Positions 57,647-64,000 of a stretch of 64,000 bases of DNA are shown here, in pieces. The notes below the pieces were generated by a model that was given only the letters and a program-made list of their open reading frames with translations, was not told the DNA's origin and did no database searches. The stretch's first letter is position 1; every line of letters starts with the position of its first letter. Source of the DNA: Kalmusia sp. IMI 367209 (Eukaryota > Ascomycota > Dothideomycetes > Pleosporales > Didymosphaeriaceae); NCBI GenBank assembly GCA_027946365.1, contig JAPEUQ010000003.1, positions 868,001 through 932,000 of the forward strand, given 5' to 3'. The position numbers and the translations under genes were made by a program.

Positions 57647-58345
57647 GGTTCTTGCTGTTCGACGTGGTGTGAGGATAGAATGATGCTACGTCGAGGTGCG
57701 GGAAATACAGCCTTTTTGGTTTGGCCTGGGGATGCCGGGGCTATGTTACCCCGCATTTCGTCTCCGCATTGGTAGCACTGTTCGGAAGTGGGTCTGGTAG
57801 GGCCTTGCATGACGTCGGATGCTGGACACGTCGCAAGGGGAATCTTAGACGAGGCTCTGGGGGCTTGTCGTAGCAAGTTTTTCCGCACTACGACTAGTAG
57901 TCAAGGCCGAGATCGCTCAGAAGGGAGACACGCGAGATAAGTGGCCATGGTGGCTGACTCAACAGCGCCGCTTCCAGGAAACAGCGCCGCCTTGTCCTCG
58001 GGCACACCTTCCCCGCAAAAGGGCCGGAGTCACCTTCCACCTCACCTATCTAAGCACACCTCCGCCCCGCCCGCGTATTGTGTGCACTTGCGAAAACCTC
58101 CTCCGAACTCGAAAACCTCCTCCGAGACGTATCCTTGGCCATTCGCAGTGAGCCTGCTGGTATTATTCACATACCAAAACCTCCTCCGAACATGCACGAA
58201 AATCTCCATAGTCAACTCGCTACACATATAAAAATGAAACTTTTGAGCTCGCAGAATTTCCAATCATCGATCTTGCCCAAAGCCATACACTCATTTGGAT
58301 GAAACTTCGTTCTAACTTGATCATCACCGCTTGATTCCTCACAAA
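57647..58345. promoter_or_regulatory. shared divergent promoter of the Zn2Cys6 and Gfo/Idh/MocA genes
   Basis: Seven hundred bases between two divergent start codons with no gene inside (a 114-codon minus-strand frame is read through the first introns of the regulator). It carries the three-copy CCTCCTCCGA repeat. Confidence 0.5.
58091..58189. repeat. three copies of (C)GAAAACCTCCTCCGA in the divergent promoter
   Basis: Identical 16-mers CGAAAACCTCCTCCGA at 58091-58106 and 58110-58125, and a 14-bp-core copy AAAACCTCCTCCGA at 58176-58189. They lie 155-255 bp upstream of the dehydrogenase ATG. Each ends in CTCCGA, containing the CCG/CGG half-site type used by zinc-cluster proteins. Confidence 0.8.
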
Positions 58346-59413
58346 ATGGCCCCGCGCAAGCTTCAAATCGCCGCCGCAGGCTTGGGCCGCATGGGCCATC
58401 GCCATGCGCTGAACTTTCTCAACCGCACACCTCGCGCCCAGCTCGTCGCCGCGTTTTCTCCCGATCCGAAAGAACACGAATGGGCGCGCGAGCATCTGGA
58501 GCCCCATGGCGTAACTCTGTACTCTAACTACGACAAGATGCTCGAACAGCAAGGCCTCGATGCTGTCGTCATCGGAACTGCGACGTCAGTGCATGCGGAA
58601 GAGGCGATCAAGGCGATGCAGAAAAACCTCCACGTACTGTGCGAGAAGCCGCTTAGCACCAGCGTAGACGTGTGCAGACAGGTTGTCGAGGAAGCGAAGA
58701 AGCGGCCGCACCTGAAGGTCATGTGCGGCTTCTCGCGCCGCTTCGACGACAGCTACCAGAGCGCATACGGCAAAGTCGAACAAGGCCAAATTGGGCGGCC
58801 GACCATTCTGCGCTCGCAGACGTGCGACAAGCACGATCCGTCCGGGTTCTTCGTCGAGTACGCGGCCTGGTCCGGCGGCGTCTTCGTCGACATGTCCGTC
58901 CACGACATCGACCTCACGCTATGGTTCTTCGGTAACCAGATCCAGCCCAAGTCGATTTCGGCCCACGGCTGCATCGCCGTCCAGCCGGGACTTGCGCAGC
59001 ACAAAGACGTCGACAACGCGGTCGGAATCGTCGAATTCTGGGGCGGTCAGATTGCATATTATTACTGTTCGCGGATGATGGCCCACGGCCAAGAAGACGT
59101 CACCGAGGTCATCGGCACCGAAGGCAAGCTCAGCGTGAACCTCAACCCGCAGAACAACCTGGTGCAGGTATACAGCGGGCAGGGCATCACGAGGGAAGTA
59201 CCGGCCCACTACTATGGCCGTTTCGAAATGGCGTTTGTGAAGGAGGCCAATGACTTTGCTGCCGCGTGTTTGGACGATACTGCGCTGCCCATGCCCATAG
59301 AGAATGCGGTCAAGGCCGTGCAGATCGGGAGTTGGTTGCAGGAGGCGCTGGTCACCGGAAAGCAGATACATTTCGACCAAAGCGGGAAACGGCTGGAAAG
59401 GTCGAATTTGTAA
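58346..59413 (+). CDS. Gfo/Idh/MocA-family oxidoreductase, inositol 2-dehydrogenase-like, 355 aa
   Basis: NAD(P)-dependent dehydrogenase acting on cyclitols or sugars. Single exon. N-terminal Rossmann: LQIAAAGLGRMGHRHALNF (GxGxxG), DAVVIGTATSVHAEEAIKAM, and the family signature LHVLCEKPLSTS with the catalytic Lys. C-terminal alpha/beta domain: VMCGFSRRFDDSY, a SGGVFVDMSVHDIDLTLWFF block whose D-x3-H-D matches the substrate-binding Asp/His of inositol dehydrogenases, and EVIGTEGKLSVN. Inositol 2-dehydrogenase is the closest type by these motifs; scyllo-inositol or glucose-type substrates cannot be excluded. The in-frame TTG 15 bases upstream is not a plausible start; the ATG lies directly before APRKLQIAAAG. 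Confidence 0.9.
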   Translation: MAPRKLQIAAAGLGRMGHRHALNFLNRTPRAQLVAAFSPDPKEHEWAREHLEPHGVTLYSNYDKMLEQQGLDAVVIGTATSVHAEEAIKAMQKNLHVLCEKPLSTSVDVCRQVVEEAKKRPHLKVMCGFSRRFDDSYQSAYGKVEQGQIGRPTILRSQTCDKHDPSGFFVEYAAWSGGVFVDMSVHDIDLTLWFFGNQIQPKSISAHGCIAVQPGLAQHKDVDNAVGIVEFWGGQIAYYYCSRMMAHGQEDVTEVIGTEGKLSVNLNPQNNLVQVYSGQGITREVPAHYYGRFEMAFVKEANDFAAACLDDTALPMPIENAVKAVQIGSWLQEALVTGKQIHFDQSGKRLERSNL

Positions 59414-59573
59414 ATTGTAAAGTCGTCAAATACTTCCTTGAATTCCGTGATCATCAACACCCTTTATCCAAAAAGTGCCTTCGTCTTATGGGTTCGAAAA
59501 CAATCCGAATACACGGATCTTTGACTAGGAAATTCAAAAAATTTTATAGGACGAAGCAGAAGTAATATTCTTT

Positions 59574-61611
59574 CTAATCCCGCTTGATCTCCGAATAAAA
59601 CTTCCACTGGCTCTTATAGTACTTATCCAGCTTCACGCCCTCCTCCCCTAGCACCAGTGCTCGGAACAGCTCGATAGGCATCTGATTCGCCTTCAAAAAG
59701 GTATCATGGAACTCCTTTTCCGACCAGCCACCCTTCTCAACCACCTCATGTCTCAATGCATATATCTGCAGCCCTCCCAACATATAACCAGCCTGATACA
59801 GCGGGCCATAATCCCCCATGACACTTCTCCTGACCTCACCCTCTGCGGTGGCCCTCTCGTGGCCCACCCAGTCGACCAACAACTGCACGCACTCCTCCGC
59901 GCTCATCTCGCCGAGGTGGTACTTCAGCGAGAAGATGATGCGCGCACAACGATGCATGCGCCAGAAGAGCATGCCGATGCGGTTCTCCGGGGTCTTGTGC
60001 CAGGTCGGCGAGTCCCAGAGCACCATCTCCCAATAGAATGCCCAGCCCTCGATGCAGAAAGGCGTCTCGAAGAGTTGGCGGTAGGGGCGATGGCGCGCCA
60101 TGTAGTGCATGTGCAGATGGTGCCCTGGTATCATCTCGTGGAACACAGTTGCGCGCGAGAAATGTATGTTATTGCCGCGTAAGCTCATGAGTTTCTGTTC
60201 GTGGCTCATTGTAGAGGTTGGGTATGAAACGATTATCTGTTCGACAGATAGGTCAATAGAAGCAAGCCGGATAGTCCTCCTGGTACATACCTCATCGCCG
60301 CCGAGAAAAAATGGGTTCATCTTCTGCGCTTTTGGGCCTGACGATTCGTGCATAAGTCAGCAAATTAAGCTTAAGTTCCTTCAAGGTACAATGCTAGGCC
60401 ATAATTTTCGAGATGAAATTTAGATGGAAATATCCCAGGGTGCATAATACGGAGGCTAACTGTTTGTGAACTTTCCTCCTTCGACTGTAGATAATGCAAA
60501 TGAGATAATGCAGTTGAAAAATTACGTACTCATCATAAAGGTGCGGATCGTTTGTTCACAAATTGGTGGAACGGTCACTGAATCATGTTTCTTGACGTAT
60601 GCGGTCGCTTCTTTAGTAAGATCGCGAACGAGCTGTGGTTGTTTGCCTGGTTCAACATATAAGTTCTTGACGTGTTCAAGGGCATTGCGCCAGTCTTGGA
60701 AACCAAGTTCGCCGGCGGCCTTCTGCATCTCAGCTTCGCACCACGCGTATTCCTTTCGTCCAATCCCGATGAGTTCCTCTGGTGTATATGGAATCAGTTC
60801 GACGTCGAGGGCATCAAGTATACTAGCACGACCTATAGGTTCTCCAATAATGGTATCCTCATCATCTGTCTCCAGACCGAGCGATACCTTTTTGATGGTG
60901 TCGCTCAAATCTTGCAGAGCCTCTACAAGTTTGGGGTAAGGCTCAGAAACCCAGTATGTGAACAATGGGTCGTATCCGTTGTAGAATGCATACCATTCCT
61001 GCCAATGGGACTTTAGCTCATCCAGAGTCTTAGTAGCTCGTAGTGCAATGGTGGGCTCGGCTGTCTCTTTCTTTTGTACGATTTGCTCTTTCGCTATTGC
61101 AATGCGTTTCGTACAGTCCACAAGCGACGCAGCGGCTTGTTTCCCATCGAGATCATCAGCCCTCTGCCTTGCCTCTATCATCCAAGCCAATCGGAGCGGG
61201 GAAAAATCCACCCAGAAAAGCCAATACCTTAGAGTCCTGCTCAGCATTTCTATGAAGTTGGCTTAATTGATCCAGGAGGAAGTTCTTGAGTAATAGAAAA
61301 TCGATTTTCTCATCCTGATCATAGTCATCGAAGGGCATCCACTCAAGTACTTTGAGCTCGGCATCCAAGAAGTTGTGCAATACTTCAGAGCGGTGGGGCG
61401 AGCTGCGAACCTTCCAGAAAGCCTTCAGGTTGGTCAAATCCCATTGCACTCGCACAATACGGTCGGCAATCTTCTCAGAGATTTCTCCGCCTCTGACTCT
61501 TGATGAAGTAGTACCTTGGTCTGGCAGGCGGCCTCCGCTAGGTGACGACTCGTAAGAGGATGATTGTCTCAGTGGACGCAGCTGGCTTTGGGCCAAAGTT
61601 GGATCGCGCAT
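59574..61611 (-). CDS. DUF885 family metallopeptidase-like protein, about 596 aa, with one frame problem
   Basis: Exons (minus): 61611-60530, 60337-60291 (47 nt), 60236-59574; introns 60338-60529 (GTACGT..TCAG) and 60237-60290 (GTATGT..ACAG). The joins give MMSPKAQKMNPFFLGGDE then IIVSYPTSTMSHEQKLMSLR. The HE-x4-H site is in ATVFHEMIPGHHLHMH, with the later Glu region EGWAFYWEM, fitting the DUF885 zinc-peptidase fold. Proteins of this family are widespread but poorly characterised. Near 61171-61180 the frame moves by one base (LGGFFPAPIGLD to EARQRADDLDGK). Either one base is extra, or a 37-nt intron (GTGGAT..ATAG) is removed, which would be unusually short; both options keep the downstream frame. 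Confidence 0.8.
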
Positions 61612-62166
61612 CTTTTCAAGAGCTTATCAGTGAGCTAGCGCTAGACGACAAGTAACGCGATGCGATACACTTCGCGAGTGCGGCTTTGGGGGCTTTGAGA
61701 CGTAGAATAGGATACGGAGATGCCAATCGAGGGTATAGAATGAGCAACAGTGGCTTTCGAAGAGGTCCAAAAAAGAGTGACGATAACAATGAGTGCAGAT
61801 CAGCTTAGTTGCTCACCTTCCTTTCTAAACAACGCTAATTCATATATAGCGTAGCGTGTAACCCCACTCGCGACTTGTAATCGCGTCTGTTCTTCCACCA
61901 ACAACACATCATCACACTGCTCAGAGTATTGTGACAAAACAACTGCTTCATTGCTTAAACTAAATCAAACCACCAACGTGACACCCGACAATACCTGAAG
62001 TATGTACTTGTAACTGCCAAAGAAAGGAAAATTATGTACAAGAGAAGCTTACGAAACAATGATAGATAAACGAGTGGAATTGCTGATCGAAGTAGGGTGA
62101 CGAGCCAACCAGGGATATGGGGGGACGTTGGGATATGGACATGAGTGAGGAGTGAGATGATGCTCT
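61612..62166. other. intergenic, no gene seen
   Basis: Upstream of the DUF885 gene and downstream of the multicopper oxidase. No supported frame. Confidence 0.5.
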
Positions 62167-63982
62167 TCACATCATGAAGCGCCTGAAGCGGGGAATTGGG
62201 CCTGGCGCGCTTCGCTTCTGCGCTGATCCATCCGCCCAGGCCTCTTCAAGAGCGGCTTCAACCTGGGCCAATTCGCTATAAGGCTGCTGTCGCGCAATCT
62301 CTTGGACTCTAGCGGTGATGGCCTGCTGCGTGAACGGTCCAGATCGGTTGTCCACGTCGGTACGAAGATATGGCCTCGCCGACCAGCGGGGGTCCTCAGG
62401 ATCACCAAAGTCCGTCTCCTCGGTGTAGCCAAAGTCTTGCAGCTTCGTGACGTTAAAAGCGGCCATCATATCCTGATCCTCATGGATAAGATTGTGGCAG
62501 TGGAACATGTATACGCCGTTCCAGGGAGCGTAGTGGGCTTCGACAAGTACGACCTCGTTCTTTCCGAGCCAGACAACGTCTTTAAGACCAGCAGATTCAT
62601 ACGCTTCCACTCCACGTCCATTGCGTTGGAGCACCTTGAAGTCGACAAGATGGACGTGAATGGGATGGGTCCAGCCACCAGATGAGTTCTCAAGTTCCCA
62701 AATCTCGACCTTGCCACGTGGAACGGAGGCGAGCACTCTGTTAGCTGCATCGGCAAATCCAACATTATTGATTTGCCATTCGCCATTCGAGCGATGGAAG
62801 CGGAAGTGATGGTCTATGCCTGAAGAAGCGGGCGGGAACGGTACATTGCGCAAAGACGCTGGAACGGTAGAAGCGTCGCTCACAGGAGTACTGCTAACGA
62901 CGAACTTCATGATCTTATCGGTGTTCTCGTATTCCTCATCGACGGCGACTGAAAGGATGCACCATTAGTAACACAGTCATCGCAAGGATCGTAAACTTTA
63001 GGAGTACTCACTACCACCGGCATCCTGAATGTTTCGGAGAAAGATGGTCTGACCCGCGTACTGCGAGAAATCGAAAACGACCTCATAGCGTTCAGCAACC
63101 GCCACTTTGAGGTCACTGGTCTGGACTGGAGCTTGTAGGAGTCCGGCATCGGACGCAATAACCTTGAAAGGAATCTTGGTGTTTGTTGCTGTAGATTTTA
63201 CAAAGAACACATCGAAATTGCGAGATACGGCAGCGTTAAGGAAGCGAAATCGGTACTTGCGAGGCTGGACATTGAAGAATGGCCAAGGCTGACCGTTGAC
63301 ATGGATTACATCACCCCAACTACGCAGAAATAAGTTAGTATGATTCAACAAAGGTTGCGATAGATACTCACAAGCTAGTGTCTTCTCCAGCGGTGCTCTT
63401 CAGCGTACCGTCCGAGTTGTATTGCTTGGAAGTCAGCACAAGCGGGATATCCTGTTGGCCATAACCGGAAGGAAGTCCGAGCGCATCCTCGGCAGAATCA
63501 GTGATGAGGTATACACCAGCCTGGCCGAAGTACGCATTTTCTGCCTAAAATAGCGGTCACGGAGTTAGTGTAGTTCAAGGAAGTAGGTATAGGTGCCGCA
63601 TATGTGTCTCAGTCAAGCGAGAAAAGTCTTTCTTTCCTAACTAAGAAACATACTTCACACACAGGTCTTACGTACCGTGAAATGCAAAGCATGGTCGTGG
63701 TACCACAACATCCGAGCGGATTGGAAGTTGGGATAGTAGTAGTCTTTGTATTGCCCAGGGTTGGTAATCTACAATGGAAGGGTGTGGTGAGCTAAAGTCT
63801 AGCGGATGGTACAGCTTCAGGTCATGTTATCCTTACAGTATGTCATGTCAAGATCAATTTGACAAAGACGGACTGCACGGAAAGTGATAGCTGGGGTTTT
63901 TGAGTGACTTACATCAGCTGCCCACCCGTCGAATGGAGCACGAGAGGGAGACCCGTGCAAATGAACCGAGTTTTCGCGGTCA
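62167..63982 (-). CDS. multicopper oxidase, bilirubin oxidase/CotA-like (3' part; 5' end outside window)
   Basis: Blue-copper oxidase that reduces O2 to water while oxidising phenols or related substrates. Exons in view (minus): 63982-63913, 63768-63676, 63544-63372, 63319-63012, 62948-62167; introns 63769-63912, 63545-63675, 63320-63371, 62949-63011, all GT..AG. The bases beyond 63982 (CTGAC..GGTAG) look like the end of another intron, so the gene continues past 64000. Copper motifs in order: NSVHLHGSPS (HxHG), LWYHDHALHFT (WYHDH), GGWTHPIHVHLVDF (HPxHxH), and FHCHNLIHEDQDMM (HCHxxxHxxxxM), giving all four ligand clusters and the axial Met. HLHGSPS..WAAD and the long C-terminal basic tail fit the bilirubin-oxidase group more than classical laccases. 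Probably secreted, but the N-terminus is not in view. Confidence 0.9.
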
Positions 63983-64000
63983 CTACCGATTATGGGTCAG

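Noticed and set aside
57544..57888. 114-codon minus-strand frame as first exon of the zinc-cluster gene
   Set aside because: It would start the regulator without its first three cysteines; the alternative exons give the complete zinc cluster.

Overview
The window is nuclear DNA of a filamentous ascomycete. Most genes carry one to four short spliceosomal introns (about 47-150 nt, GT..AG with CTAAC/CTGAC-like branch sites). The families are fungal: GH62, DUF4360, Zn2Cys6, Dal5-type MFS, a SMI1/KNR4 protein and ascomycete P450/reductase types. The mix of secreted wall-degrading enzymes, Cys-rich small secreted protein and AT-rich gene-free DNA would suit a plant-associated or saprotrophic Dothideomycete; that placement is inference only. 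I give exon joins for the multi-exon genes, reconstructed by hand from splice signals and family resemblance; every such join keeps the reading frame.

Layout. 0.2-6 kb: a membrane protein, a Dal5/Liz1-like MFS gene with one frameshift, a 5'-truncated fructosamine-kinase pseudogene, and a SMI1/KNR4 protein. 6-9.4 kb: AT-rich DNA without genes. 9.4-19.2 kb: a secreted/carbohydrate block (GH62 arabinofuranosidase, F-box protein, GH20 hexosaminidase with a LamG-like tail, DUF4360 protein, MYND protein, small Cys-rich secreted protein). 20.7-22.2 kb: a decayed CAX Ca2+/H+ exchanger. 22.9-29.8 kb: a Gly-Lys-repeat cupredoxin, an AIF-like FAD oxidoreductase, a BIM1/LPMO-like membrane-anchored protein and a Ser-rich GPI-type protein. 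30-37.6 kb: NmrA-like protein, DHA2 drug transporter, STK19 homologue, DGAT2. 38-41 kb: a decayed coiled-coil gene and a myo-inositol-type sugar transporter.

42.3-46.9 kb holds the most coherent unit: NADPH-cytochrome P450 reductase and a benzoate-hydroxylase-like P450 transcribed head to head from a 0.7 kb shared promoter, that is, a self-contained monooxygenase (enzyme plus electron donor). A 5 kb gene-poor stretch follows, then a bZIP-type factor with a basic region but no zipper (52 kb). At 55.5-59.4 kb a Zn2Cys6 regulator, whose zinc cluster is built from exons of 20, 18 and 11 nt, lies divergent from a Gfo/Idh/MocA dehydrogenase; three copies of a short repeat sit between them. The window closes with a DUF885 metallopeptidase-like gene and the 3' part of a bilirubin-oxidase-like multicopper oxidase that runs off the right edge.

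Five genes are broken: two by a single-base frameshift (MFS, DUF885) and three by several lesions (fructosamine kinase, CAX, coiled-coil). The single-base ones may be assembly errors. I found no transposase, reverse transcriptase, rRNA, convincing tRNA or polyketide/peptide synthase.
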